From: Mycolicibacterium pyrenivorans
GTDB lineage: Bacteria > Actinomycetota > Actinomycetes > Mycobacteriales > Mycobacteriaceae
Reading direction: 5' to 3'
NCBI RefSeq assembly: GCF_025821625.1
Contig: NZ_JACKSH010000237.1
Span: forward strand, 113,763 to 177,762
Length of the DNA: 64,000 bases
Shown: positions 33,679-42,851 of the stretch, piece by piece
How the letters are laid out: each line of letters starts with the position of its first letter
Position numbering within the stretch: position 1 is the stretch's first letter
The notes under the pieces: generated by a model
What the model was told of the DNA's origin: nothing
The model's database searches: none
Seen by the model: the letters and a program-made list of their open reading frames with translations, nothing else
Made by a program: the position numbers and the translations under genes

Positions 33679-35085
33679 GTGGCTCCGTCTTCCTCGATCA
33701 TCGACACCGTTGCAAACCTGGCCAAACGCCGCGGGCTGGTGTTCCAGTCCGGCGAGATCTACGGCGGGACCAAGTCGGCCTGGGATTACGGGCCGCTCGG
33801 TGTCGAGCTCAAGGAGAACATCAAGCGGCAGTGGTGGCGGTCGGTCGTGACGGCTCGGGATGATGTCGTGGGCCTGGACTCCGCCATCATCCTGCCGCGT
33901 GAGGTGTGGGTGGCCTCCGGGCACGTCGAGGTGTTCAACGACCCGCTGGTCGAGTGCCTGAACTGCCACAAGAGGCACCGCCAGGACCACATGCAGGAGC
34001 ACTACTTCGAAAAAGGCGGAGCGAAGAAGGGCTTCTCCAGCCCCGACTCGGTGCCGATGTCCGACATCGTTTGCCCGGACTGCGGCACCAAGGGCCAGTG
34101 GACCGAGCCCCGCGACTTCAACATGATGCTCAAGACCCACCTCGGCCCGATCGAGACCGAGGAGGGGCTGCACTACCTGCGGCCCGAGACCGCGCAGGGC
34201 ATCTTCGTCAACTTCGCCAACGTGGTCACGACCGCGCGCAAGAAGCCGCCGTTCGGGATCGGGCAGATCGGCAAGAGTTTCCGCAACGAGATCACCCCGG
34301 GCAACTTCATCTTCCGGACGCGGGAGTTCGAGCAGATGGAGATGGAGTTTTTCGTCGAACCGTCGACGGCCAAGGAATGGCACCAGTACTGGATCGACAC
34401 CCGGCTGTCCTGGTACGTCGACCTCGGTATCGACGCCGACAACCTCCGGCTCTACGAGCACCCGAAGGACAAGCTGTCGCACTACTCCGACCGCACCGTC
34501 GACATCGAGTACAAGTTCGGCTTCGCCGGCAACCCGTGGGGTGAGCTCGAGGGTGTCGCCAACCGCACGGACTTCGACTTGTCCACACACTCACAGCATT
34601 CCGGGGTCGACCTGTCCTTCTACGATCAGGCCACCGAGACGCGCTATGTGCCCTACGTCATCGAACCGGCAGCCGGACTGACCCGCTCGCTGATGGCGTT
34701 TCTGGTCGATGCCTACACCGAGGACGAGGCGCCGAACGCCAAGGGCGGCGTGGACAAGCGCACCGTGCTCAAGCTCGATCCCCGGCTGGCGCCGGTCAAG
34801 GCGGCGGTGCTGCCGTTGTCGCGGCACGCCGACCTGTCGCCGAAGGCCCGCGACCTGGCCGCCGTGCTGCGCAAGTCGTGGAACGTCGAGTTCGACGACG
34901 CCGGGGCCATCGGCAGGCGTTACCGCCGCCAGGATGAGATCGGCACGCCGTTCTGCGTGACGCTGGACTTCGACTCCCTCGAAGACGACGCGGTCACCGT
35001 GCGCGAACGCGACGCGATGACCCAGGAGCGGGTGTCGATCTCGCAGGTGCCGGACTACCTGGCCGTGCGCCTCAAGGGCTGCTGA
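33679..35085 (+). CDS. glyS: Glycyl-tRNA synthetase, class II single-chain type
   Basis: The 468-residue enzyme starts at a GTG at 33679. It has the N-terminal block RRGLVFQSGEIYGG with WDYGPLG, a zinc-finger-like insertion (CLNCHKRH and CPDCGTKG), class II motif 2 in GKSFRNEITPGNFIFRTREF near residue 205, and an anticodon-binding domain in the last 110 residues. It charges tRNA-Gly as a homodimer. It diverges from smtB-zur across 86 bp and converges with the TPM-domain gene (10-bp gap). Confidence 0.96.
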   Translation: MAPSSSIIDTVANLAKRRGLVFQSGEIYGGTKSAWDYGPLGVELKENIKRQWWRSVVTARDDVVGLDSAIILPREVWVASGHVEVFNDPLVECLNCHKRHRQDHMQEHYFEKGGAKKGFSSPDSVPMSDIVCPDCGTKGQWTEPRDFNMMLKTHLGPIETEEGLHYLRPETAQGIFVNFANVVTTARKKPPFGIGQIGKSFRNEITPGNFIFRTREFEQMEMEFFVEPSTAKEWHQYWIDTRLSWYVDLGIDADNLRLYEHPKDKLSHYSDRTVDIEYKFGFAGNPWGELEGVANRTDFDLSTHSQHSGVDLSFYDQATETRYVPYVIEPAAGLTRSLMAFLVDAYTEDEAPNAKGGVDKRTVLKLDPRLAPVKAAVLPLSRHADLSPKARDLAAVLRKSWNVEFDDAGAIGRRYRRQDEIGTPFCVTLDFDSLEDDAVTVRERDAMTQERVSISQVPDYLAVRLKGC

Positions 35086-35095
35086 GCGGGGCGGC

Positions 35096-37102
35096 TCAGA
35101 AGCGGCCGCCGCCGCCGAACATCCCGCCGCCGCCTCCGCCGGACCCGCCGAAGGAACCCGAGCCGAAGCCACCGCCACCGAAACCGCCGCGGAACGCGCC
35201 GCCCAGGACGTTGCCGATCAGAATCCCGCCGATCATCGCGCCCATGTTGCCGCCACCGCCACCGCCGCCGTAGCGACCCATGTACGCCTGCTGGGCCTGC
35301 TGGACGTCCTGGTTGGCCAGCCGTTGCGCCTCCGCGGCCAGCATCGCCGCACCGTTGGCGTGCGCGATCGCCTCGGACGGATTCGAGGTGCGCTTGGAGT
35401 CGGCGGCGCCGATCTGGCGGACGGCCTCGGCCAGCCGGGTGCGGGCCTCCGGGCCGACGCTTCCCCGGCGGGTGTCGATGAAGTCCGACACCGACCGCAC
35501 CCGCGACCGCGCCACGAACAGCGCCTCCTCGAGGGCACGGTTCAACCGCTCGGCGGCCTCGCGCTGCTGCTCGACGGCCGCCAGCAGGCGGTCGAGGTCC
35601 GCGTCGGCCTGGGTCAGCCGGGTGAAGGCGCCGAGCGGGTCGGTGCCGCCGGCTCTTTGGGCCTCGGCGACCGCCGCGGCGGCCTTGTCGCGGGCGGCCG
35701 CGAGCTCGGCGGCCTTGGGGGTGTCACCGCGGGCCAGGAACTCGGCGGCCTGTCGGATGCCGGACTGAATATCCTCGATGGACGCCGGCAGCCGCGCGGC
35801 CGCACGCCTGATGTCGCTCGCGGCGCTGTCGACCGAATCCAGCAGCGAGGTGGCCTGCCCCAACGCCGATTCCGCGGCGTGCACGGAGTCGACCAGCTCG
35901 GTCTGCTTGCCGGCCACCGGGCGGGCGGCCAGCTCGCGGCCCCTGGTGATGTTCTGGTCGGCGAACGTCAGCAGCTCGCGGGCCGCGTCGACGTTGCCCG
36001 CCACCGAAGCCAGCGCGGCGGCGTCGAACTCGGTGTGCAGTTCGGCCAACTTCTGTTGGGACGGTTCGATCCGGGCGGTGATGTCGACGACGCGCCGGGT
36101 CAGGCCGTCCAGCCGTGACGGTGCGTTGAGCACGAGGTCGCGCAGGTTCTCGAACGCCTCGGTCTGCGCGTCCAGCTCGCGGTCGGCCTTGGCGGCGGCG
36201 ACGATGACGCGGGTCAGCAGGTCACGTCGCTGGGCAGGCGTCTCCGGGATCGCGTCGTCGAGCTGCTGGCGCACGTTGAACGCCTGGGCCAGGGTCTGTT
36301 TGGCGTGCTCGACGGCGCGGGTGAACGGTTCGGTCTGCTGTGCCCCGAATTCGTCCACCGCCCAGGCGAGTTCGTTGCTACTCGTGCGGACCGCGTTGTC
36401 GACCTCGACGACGATCGACCTGGACAGCTCGTCGAGGGCGTCCACCGACACCGACGCCAGTGCCTTGGGATCACTCGGGTCGACGCGCCGCGCGGCGGCG
36501 ATCTCGGCGGCGCGACGCTTGCTGCGGCGGCGCTTGCTCCACAGCCAGAGAATGAGCGCGGCCAGGGCGAGCACGCCGAGCGCGATCAGCAGCCCGCCCC
36601 AGGACATCCCGGCGCGGGGCGCGGCCGCGTTGTTCAGCCCGTCGGCGGCGGCCACCGCGGCGGCGGCCCAGTCGTTGTCCCGCAGCGCGGGTTCCACTTC
36701 GGTGCGCCGAACCTCGTCGACTTCCGAGGCGGTGACGTTCGGCACCGAGGAGGGCACCTGGAGGGCGTACGCGCGGTCGACCGTCGCGACCGCGAGCAGT
36801 GCGTCGTAGCTTCCGAGATCGCTGATCTGCATGGTGCTGCGCGCCCAGTTCACCGCGCCCTGCCCCGAGAAGCCCTCCACGAAAACCACCCACAGCCGGA
36901 TCTTGCGGTCCTCGTAGAGGCGACCCACCGCCGACTCCACCTCACCGAGCTGCGACGCGGTCAGCGCGCCTGCCTGATCGGTGACGTAGCCGGGCAACCG
37001 CAGCGGTGGTTCGGTGCCTGCCGCGGGGGCAAGGAGAACGCCGGCGGTCAGCAGGGTGGTCAACAGTGCCAAGGGCAGGCCGAGCACTCGCGTGATGCGC
37101 AT
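35096..37102 (-). CDS. TPM-domain membrane protein with glycine-rich tail (Rv2345-like)
   Basis: The 668-residue protein has a signal peptide (hydrophobic LALLTTLLTAGVLLA, cleavage near residue 28), an extracytoplasmic TPM domain (about 36-150, starting YVTDQAGALTASQLGEVESA), a transmembrane helix (about 168-188) and a long Ala/Glu-rich helical cytoplasmic region. The tail is almost pure Gly/Phe/Ser and carries Met-Gly-Arg segments. The ATG at 37102 begins the signal peptide; the frame is open upstream only as a shadow of dgt. By order and length it matches Rv2345. TPM domains are found in thylakoid photosystem-repair and other membrane-stress proteins; the role here is unknown. Confidence 0.88.
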   Translation of the reverse strand: MRITRVLGLPLALLTTLLTAGVLLAPAAGTEPPLRLPGYVTDQAGALTASQLGEVESAVGRLYEDRKIRLWVVFVEGFSGQGAVNWARSTMQISDLGSYDALLAVATVDRAYALQVPSSVPNVTASEVDEVRRTEVEPALRDNDWAAAAVAAADGLNNAAAPRAGMSWGGLLIALGVLALAALILWLWSKRRRSKRRAAEIAAARRVDPSDPKALASVSVDALDELSRSIVVEVDNAVRTSSNELAWAVDEFGAQQTEPFTRAVEHAKQTLAQAFNVRQQLDDAIPETPAQRRDLLTRVIVAAAKADRELDAQTEAFENLRDLVLNAPSRLDGLTRRVVDITARIEPSQQKLAELHTEFDAAALASVAGNVDAARELLTFADQNITRGRELAARPVAGKQTELVDSVHAAESALGQATSLLDSVDSAASDIRRAAARLPASIEDIQSGIRQAAEFLARGDTPKAAELAAARDKAAAAVAEAQRAGGTDPLGAFTRLTQADADLDRLLAAVEQQREAAERLNRALEEALFVARSRVRSVSDFIDTRRGSVGPEARTRLAEAVRQIGAADSKRTSNPSEAIAHANGAAMLAAEAQRLANQDVQQAQQAYMGRYGGGGGGGNMGAMIGGILIGNVLGGAFRGGFGGGGFGSGSFGGSGGGGGGMFGGGGRF

Positions 37103-37174
37103 GGTCGTCAATGTAGTGCCGCGCACAGCCGGACCTCCCGGGACCGGCGAACAGTCCTGGCAGACTGTGCCTCG

Positions 37175-38443
37175 GTGAATGCGAAAAGGCAGGACAGCTA
37201 CAGCGAGTTCGACCGCCAGCGTCTGGTGGTCGAGCCGCCGAAGAGTGCCGCGTTGCCGGGCACGGCCGCCGAGCACCGCACCGACTTCGCACGCGATCGC
37301 GCGCGTGTCCTGCACTCCGCGGCGCTGCGTCGGCTGGCGGACAAGACCCAGGTGGTCGGTCCGGGGCAGAGCGAGACGCCCCGCACCCGGCTGACCCACT
37401 CGCTGGAGGTGGCCCAGATCGGCCGGGGGATGGCGGTCGGGTTGGGCGCCGACTCCGACCTGGTCGACCTGGCGGGGTTGGCGCACGACATCGGCCATCC
37501 GCCGTACGGTCACAACGGGGAGCGGGCACTCAACCAACTCGCCGACGGGTGCGGCGGGTTCGAGGGCAATGCGCAGAACTTCCGCATCCTGACGCGGCTG
37601 GAACCCAAAGTGCTTGACACACAGGCAGACGAGCCGCGCAGCGCGGGACTGAACCTGACGCGTGCCGCGCTGGACGCGGTGACGAAGTATCCCTGGTACC
37701 GGCCACCGGAGGGCGGCAAGTTCGGCTTCTACGCCGACGACGCGGCAGCCGCGGCGTGGGTGCGCGGCGATGCGCCCGACCGCAGGCCCTGCCTGGAGGC
37801 CCAGATCATGGACTGGGCCGACGACGTCGCCTATTCGGTGCACGACGTCGAGGACGGCGTGACCTCCGGACGCATCGACCTTCGGGTGCTCGCCGACGAC
37901 GACGCGGTGGGTGCGCTCGGCCGGCTGGGGCAGTCGCACGGGATGGGCGGCGGCCTGGCGGCGGCGGACCTGATCGAGGCGGCCGAGCGGCTGTCGATGC
38001 TGCCTGCGGTGGCCGCGGTCGGGAAGTATGACGCCACGCTGTCGGCGTCGGTGGCGTTGAAGACGATGACCAGTGAGCTGGTGGGCCGGTTCGCGTCGTC
38101 GGCGATCGCAGCCACCCGCAATGTGGCCGGGCCGGGCCGGTTGGTGCGCTACAGCGCCAACCTGGAGGTGCCCACCGTGGTCCGCGCGGAGGTGGCGGTG
38201 CTGAAAATCCTCGCGCTGCAGTTCATCATGTCCGATCCGCGGCACCTGGATCTGCAGGCGCGGCAGCGCGACCGGATCGACGAGGCGGTGCAGTTCATCC
38301 TGGCGGGTGCGCCGGCGACGCTGGATCCGCTGTTCGTCCCGGACTTCAACGCCGCCGCCGATGACGGCGCCCGGCTGCGGGTGGTGATCGACCAGGTCGC
38401 GTCGTTCACCGAAGGGCGCCTTGAGCGCCTCGAACCCGCGTAA
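37175..38443 (+). CDS. dgt: Deoxyguanosinetriphosphate triphosphohydrolase-like protein
   Basis: The 422-residue HD-domain phosphohydrolase has metal-binding blocks THSLEVAQIGRGMA near residue 72 and LAHDIGHPPYGHNGE near 101, and a later aspartate in MDWADDVAYSVHD near 214. It hydrolyses dNTPs to the nucleoside and triphosphate, adjusting the dNTP pool. The GTG start lies in a 72-bp divergent gap with the TPM gene. dnaG follows 31 bp downstream in the same direction, an arrangement shared with M. tuberculosis. Confidence 0.95.
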   Translation: MNAKRQDSYSEFDRQRLVVEPPKSAALPGTAAEHRTDFARDRARVLHSAALRRLADKTQVVGPGQSETPRTRLTHSLEVAQIGRGMAVGLGADSDLVDLAGLAHDIGHPPYGHNGERALNQLADGCGGFEGNAQNFRILTRLEPKVLDTQADEPRSAGLNLTRAALDAVTKYPWYRPPEGGKFGFYADDAAAAAWVRGDAPDRRPCLEAQIMDWADDVAYSVHDVEDGVTSGRIDLRVLADDDAVGALGRLGQSHGMGGGLAAADLIEAAERLSMLPAVAAVGKYDATLSASVALKTMTSELVGRFASSAIAATRNVAGPGRLVRYSANLEVPTVVRAEVAVLKILALQFIMSDPRHLDLQARQRDRIDEAVQFILAGAPATLDPLFVPDFNAAADDGARLRVVIDQVASFTEGRLERLEPA

Positions 38444-38474
38444 CCGCCGTCGCCGCGGGCTCTAGACTGGCCGC

Positions 38475-40421
38475 GTGGCAGGCGACGGGTCTCGGGGGCG
38501 GGGGAGAATCCCCGATCGCGACATCGCCGCCATCCGCGAGAAGGTGAACATCGAGGATCTCGTCGGTGAGTACGTGCAGCTGCGCCGCGCGGGGGCGGAT
38601 TCGCTCAAGGGCCTGTGCCCGTTCCACGACGAGAAGTCGCCGTCGTTCCACGTCCGGCCCAACCACGGGCATTTCCACTGCTTCGGTTGCGGGGAGGGCG
38701 GCGACGCCTACGCGTTCCTGCAGAAGATCGAGCACGTCAGCTTCGTCGAGGCGGTGGAGCTGCTCGCCGACCGCGTCGGCTACACCGTCACCTATACCGG
38801 CTCCTCGACCGCCAACGTGCAACGCGACCGGGGCAGCCGCAGCAGGCTGCTGGCCGCCAACGTCGCCGCCCAGGAGTTCTACGCAGCGGCGCTGCAGTCC
38901 GAGGAGGCGGCTCCGGCCCGCCAGTACCTGATCGAACGCAACTTCGACGCGGAGGCCGCCGCACGGTTCGGTTGCGGCTTCGCGCCGTCGGGGTGGGATT
39001 CGCTGACAAAACACTTGCTGCGCAAGGGGTTCGAGTTCAAGGAGCTCGAGGCGGCCGGGCTGTCCCGGGAGGGGCGTCGCGGCCCCATGGACCGTTTCCA
39101 CCGCCGGCTGCTGTGGCCGATCAGGGCCAGCGGCGGCGAGGTCATCGGGTTCGGCGCCCGGCGGATCTTCGACGACGACCAGATGGAAGCCAAGTACGTC
39201 AACACCCCCGAGACGGTGTTGTACAAGAAGTCCGCCGTGCTGTTCGGCCTCGACCTGGCGAGGCGCGACATCGCCAAGGCGCACCGCGCCGTCGTCGTCG
39301 AGGGGTACACCGACGTGATGGCCATGCACCTGGCCGGCGAGGCGACGGCCGTGGCGTCCTGCGGCACCGCGTTCGGCGACGGGCACCTGGCGCTGCTGCG
39401 GCGGCTGATGATGGACGACAACTGGTACCGCGGCGAGCTGATCTTCGTGTTCGACGGCGACGCGGCCGGGCAGGCGGCGGCGCTGAAGGCGTTCGACGGT
39501 GACCAGCAGGTGGCCGGAAAGTCTTTTGTGGCAATCGCTTCCGACGGCATGGATCCGTGCGATCTGCGGTTGAAGTCCGGCGACGGCGCGCTGCGGGATC
39601 TGGTGGCGCGCCGCATCCCGATGTTCGAGTTCGCGATCCGCAGCCTGATCCCCGCCGGCGATGTGCTGGACAACGACCCGCAGGCGCAGGTCGACGCGCT
39701 GCGCCGGTGCGTGCCACTGGTCGCCCGAATCAGGGACTACGCGCTGCGCGACGAGTACGCGCGGCGGCTGGCCGGGTGGACGGGGTGGCGCGACGAAGGT
39801 CAGGTGCTGTCCCGGGTGCGCGAAGAGGCAGGCAAGCGAGGGCTGCCGGACCGCCGCCGCCGCGGCGCCCAGGCCGAGAAGCCCTCTCCGCAGGGCGCCG
39901 GTGCGGCGACACCGCCCGCGCCCGCCCGGCCCGACCCCGCCGATCCGACGTTGTGGCCGCAGCGCGAGGCGCTCAAGTCGGCGCTGCAGTACCCTGCGCT
40001 GGCGGGGCCGGTGTTCGACTCGCTGGCGGCAGAGAGCTTCACCCATCCCGGCTACGCGGCTGTTCGGGCGGCGATCGAAGCCGCGGGCGGCACCTCGTCG
40101 GGGATGACCGGGGCGCAGTGGATCGAGGCCGTGCGTGAGCAGACCGCCTCGCCGGCGGCCGCCACCCTGGTCAACGAACTGGGTGTGGACGCGATCAACG
40201 CCGACGACGAGAGGTTGCCGCGGTACATCGGCGGCGTGCTGGCCCGGCTGCAGGAGGTGTGGATCGGCCGCCAGATCGCCGAGGTGAAGTCGAAGCTGCA
40301 GCGGATGTCGCCGGTCGAGCAGGGTGACGAGTACCACGCGTTGTTCGGTGACCTGGTGGCGATGGAGAGCTACCGGCGCAGCCTGCTCGAACAGGCGAGT
40401 GGCGACGACCTGACTGCATGA
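38475..40421 (+). CDS. dnaG: DnaG, DNA primase
   Basis: The 648-residue primase has an N-terminal CHC2 zinc finger (CPFHDEKSPSFHV then HFHCFGCGEGGD, residues about 48-75), the catalytic core with a TOPRIM domain (VVEGYTDVMAMH near 276 and the FDGDAAGQAA acidic block near 330) and a C-terminal helicase-binding region (about 470-648) with a Pro/Ala linker before it. The start is the GTG at 38475. It makes RNA primers for replication. It is probably co-transcribed with dgt. Confidence 0.97.
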   Translation: MAGDGSRGRGRIPDRDIAAIREKVNIEDLVGEYVQLRRAGADSLKGLCPFHDEKSPSFHVRPNHGHFHCFGCGEGGDAYAFLQKIEHVSFVEAVELLADRVGYTVTYTGSSTANVQRDRGSRSRLLAANVAAQEFYAAALQSEEAAPARQYLIERNFDAEAAARFGCGFAPSGWDSLTKHLLRKGFEFKELEAAGLSREGRRGPMDRFHRRLLWPIRASGGEVIGFGARRIFDDDQMEAKYVNTPETVLYKKSAVLFGLDLARRDIAKAHRAVVVEGYTDVMAMHLAGEATAVASCGTAFGDGHLALLRRLMMDDNWYRGELIFVFDGDAAGQAAALKAFDGDQQVAGKSFVAIASDGMDPCDLRLKSGDGALRDLVARRIPMFEFAIRSLIPAGDVLDNDPQAQVDALRRCVPLVARIRDYALRDEYARRLAGWTGWRDEGQVLSRVREEAGKRGLPDRRRRGAQAEKPSPQGAGAATPPAPARPDPADPTLWPQREALKSALQYPALAGPVFDSLAAESFTHPGYAAVRAAIEAAGGTSSGMTGAQWIEAVREQTASPAAATLVNELGVDAINADDERLPRYIGGVLARLQEVWIGRQIAEVKSKLQRMSPVEQGDEYHALFGDLVAMESYRRSLLEQASGDDLTA

Positions 40422-40479
40422 ATCGGCCCGCCGGGTTATGGTGTGTACTGCTAACCGTCGGGGAGAAGGCGAGCGGGAG

Positions 40480-40791
40480 ATGTCTGTGCACAACATCCGG
40501 GCCAATGGATCGCGGCTGATCGCTGGGGCCTTCGCGGCCGCAGCCGTCGCGGTTCCGCTCTACGTGTCCCTGACCAGCACCGATGCCGCCCCGCAGGTGA
40601 CTGCGGGCCCCGCGTGCCTGGCCTGGTTCGGCAACAAGGAGGACGGCAACTGCCTGTCGTACTCCAACGGCTCACCCGTATCGGTCGGGACGCCCCAGGT
40701 CGGCCTGAACGGCGACGGTTTCGGAGTCGGGATCCCGTTTGAAACCGGGCCGCTGCTGCCCGGCACCACCATCACTCGCGGTATCGGCTAG
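40480..40791 (+). CDS. Small secreted mycobacterial protein
   Basis: The 103-residue protein starts at an ATG preceded by GGGAGA. A signal peptide covers about residues 1-37 (hydrophobic LIAGAFAAAAVAVPLYVSL, cleavage near DAA). The mature part has two cysteines in ACLAWFGNKEDGNCLSYSNG, then a Gly/Val-rich tail without obvious secondary motif. I recognise the CLAWFGNKEDG pattern as typical of small uncharacterised mycobacterial exported proteins. The stop overlaps the convergent gene's stop in a CTAG. Confidence 0.75.
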   Translation: MSVHNIRANGSRLIAGAFAAAAVAVPLYVSLTSTDAAPQVTAGPACLAWFGNKEDGNCLSYSNGSPVSVGTPQVGLNGDGFGVGIPFETGPLLPGTTITRGIG

Positions 40792-41039
40792 CGGGCTTTC
40801 TTCGCCATCTGCTCCGGCTCGAGGACATCGGTGCCGGGGTCTATCGGCGTGAGTTCGACCATGCTCGGGTCGGGGGACACCCGGTCGGCGATCTTGCGCC
40901 GGCCGGCGTCGATCACCGCCTTGGCCGCCGGGCTGCCCGTGACCGCGCGATAAGTCCCCGCGAGCTGTTCGTAGCGCTGCCTGCCTGCCTTCGTGCCCAG
41001 CACGTAGCCGATAGCTGCAACGGCGACATACCCGATCAC
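40788..41039 (-). CDS. Conserved small membrane-associated protein (Rv2342-like)
   Basis: The 83-residue protein has one N-terminal hydrophobic segment (MIGYVAVAAIGYVLGTKAG) followed by RQRYEQLAGTY, a common mycobacterial pattern, and a charged C-terminus. Position opposite to dnaG and before tRNA-Asn matches Rv2342. No function is known. It converges with the small secreted gene, sharing the stop bases CTAG. Confidence 0.75.
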   Translation of the reverse strand: MIGYVAVAAIGYVLGTKAGRQRYEQLAGTYRAVTGSPAAKAVIDAGRRKIADRVSPDPSMVELTPIDPGTDVLEPEQMAKKAR

Positions 41040-41195
41040 AGGGCTCCTCCCGATGTCTCGTGCGCGACGATGTGTCGGTGTCCATCCTGCCTCACCGCGG
41101 GCACCACGCGCGCGCCCGGGCGCGCATTGGCACCCCGAAGCGGACGTAGGCTAAAGTGCTCTCTGGCCCGCGGCGCACTGTCCGCGGGAGGGCAA

Positions 41196-41268
<73 letters not shown>

Positions 41269-41302
41269 CAAGAGTCTTTCACTGGTAGAGGGCATTTCGC
41301 TC

Positions 41303-41785
41303 TCACCTGACACCATCGGGATCGGCAATCTGTACGCACCTGCTCTCGGCCCGTGCGATCAGCGCCAGGACACGGGGGGTCAGCCCTGGGTCGGCACCCT
41401 GACATCGGTCGAGCGATTTCGGCGGCTCGTCGATGTCGTCGCCGAGTTCGTAGTCGATGTCGAGCAGGCTGAGTGCGTCCCTGTCGCCCTGGATGCATCT
41501 GATCAGTCGCTCGAGATCGCACCAGTGCTCGTGCATGCACCGCGCCATCGCGCTTTCGCCGACGGAACCGGTCACCGGGATGGGCTCTTCCAGCGCGCCG
41601 TCCCTGAACCGCGCGAGTGTGACGTCGCTGAACCCGTACCCCGGATCGTCATCGGGCACCTCGGTGAGCACGTGGACGACACCGACCCCCTCGATTGGTA
41701 TCTCAGCGTGCCGCCGTCGCGCTTCTTCTTCGTAGCTAGAACCAGCTATTCGGGAGATATCACGGTCTAGGAGAGGATAAATCAT
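41303..41785 (-). CDS. Protein of unknown function next to tRNA-Asn
   Basis: The 160-residue acidic protein has no signal peptide and no recognised domain. It begins MIYPLLDRDISRIAG and has HEHWCDLERLIRCIQGDRDAL in the middle. The ATG at 41785 was preferred over one at 41800 because AGGTGAGAAGA directly precedes it. Its 5' flank is less GC-rich than the surroundings. It lies 35 bp from the 3' end of a tRNA gene, a common insertion point, so acquisition by transfer is possible but unproven: no integrase or direct repeat of the tRNA end is seen. Confidence 0.6.
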   Translation of the reverse strand: MIYPLLDRDISRIAGSSYEEEARRRHAEIPIEGVGVVHVLTEVPDDDPGYGFSDVTLARFRDGALEEPIPVTGSVGESAMARCMHEHWCDLERLIRCIQGDRDALSLLDIDYELGDDIDEPPKSLDRCQGADPGLTPRVLALIARAESRCVQIADPDGVR

Positions 41786-41963
41786 TCTTCTCACCTGCAT
41801 GAAACCATCTTAGTGAGCGTCACCGACAGATCCGTCGTTCATTTGCTGCCGCCGAGTTTCATGCGCACGCCAGGCTCGGGTGATCGGTCAATCCGCCGTC
41901 GTGCGGTGCGCTCTTCTTGCGGAAACCGTTGGTGTTGCAGGATTCGGCAGGCACTATCGCGGC

Positions 41964-42299
41964 ATGGCTGCCACCCACACACCCGACGACCTGCCCTCGC
42001 CCGACGACTTCCGAAGGAAAATGGCCCACGTCGACCGCGAGTTCGCGGACGCCCGCCGGTACCTGTCGGCGTTGTGCGCCGAAGACAACGAAGGTCTCTA
42101 TGCGTTGATGGCGGAGATCTACCGCAGCGGACGGGCCATGAAGGTCTTGGCGGCGATGGCGGTACAGGCCCTCGACTTCGCCGAGTTGTCCGCGGACCGC
42201 CTCGGCGGCGATGTCCAGCAGTGGCTCCACGAGTCGGTGATGGCCCAGGACACCGCCGAGAACGACCGGGACCAAAGCGAGCTGGGCGGCGAGGGATGA
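41964..42299 (+). CDS. Conserved hypothetical protein
   Basis: The 111-residue soluble protein begins MAATHTPDDLPSPDDF and is predicted to be almost entirely helical, with an aromatic HVDREFADARRYL segment. No domain is recognised. The start at 41964 was chosen by composition and because upstream codons look like non-coding sequence; no clear ribosome-binding site is present, so translation could start differently. The lipoprotein gene follows 68 bp downstream. Confidence 0.5.
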   Translation: MAATHTPDDLPSPDDFRRKMAHVDREFADARRYLSALCAEDNEGLYALMAEIYRSGRAMKVLAAMAVQALDFAELSADRLGGDVQQWLHESVMAQDTAENDRDQSELGGEG

Positions 42300-42367
42300 C
42301 CGTCAGCGACTACACCTGACCGATAGCGGCTGGGCGGCTCGCGACGGCACGACACTAGTCTGGCGGC

Positions 42368-42838
42368 ATGCGATTTTCGCGTCTCCCGCCGGCGGTGGTG
42401 ACGATGGCCGCGATCACCGCGGGCTGCGGTTGGAGCCCGTCCGGTCCGGCGCCGACGAGCACCGCCGACTGCGGACCCGGTCCCGCTCCCGACGCGGTCA
42501 CCGCCGAGTTCGCGCTGCTGCCGCCCGGGGCGTGGCGGGACACCTCCCGGGGCAGCACGCCGGACTGCCGACTGCACTGGGTCATCGTCGCCTCCGGCGA
42601 TGCGCCCGACAGCCCGCAGCAGGTGCTGTTCTTCGACGGGGGAGAGCCCGTCGGATCACCGACCCCGGAACCGCGGACCTACATCACGGTCACCGCGCAG
42701 GGGAACCACACCGCCAACGTGCAGTACCAATGGCTCCAGGATGGGGATCAGGCGTGCTGCCCGACCGGCATCGGCTCGGCCCGGGTCACGCTCGAAGACG
42801 GCAGGCTCACCGTGCTGGACGCGATCCCCGGCCCCTGA
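42368..42838 (+). CDS. LppP/LprE-family lipoprotein
   Basis: The 156-residue lipoprotein has a signal ending in the lipobox ITAGC with the lipidated cysteine at residue 20. The mature domain has conserved cysteine pairs (TADCGPGP, TPDCRLHW, DQACCPTG) and the block AEFALLPPGAWRDTS, the pattern of mycobacterial LppP/LprE proteins. In M. tuberculosis lppQ occupies the place next to asnT, so this may be the positional counterpart. It is anchored to the outer face of the cytoplasmic membrane; function is unknown. Confidence 0.8.
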   Translation: MRFSRLPPAVVTMAAITAGCGWSPSGPAPTSTADCGPGPAPDAVTAEFALLPPGAWRDTSRGSTPDCRLHWVIVASGDAPDSPQQVLFFDGGEPVGSPTPEPRTYITVTAQGNHTANVQYQWLQDGDQACCPTGIGSARVTLEDGRLTVLDAIPGP

Positions 42839-42851
42839 CACCGCGCTGACG

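Noticed and set aside
41270..41310. Second tRNA fragment or strong terminator after tRNA-Asn
   Set aside because: The TGGTAGAG segment resembles a D-arm but no acceptor or anticodon stem follows; the possible hairpin with CTCTCACC has a bulge and no T-run.
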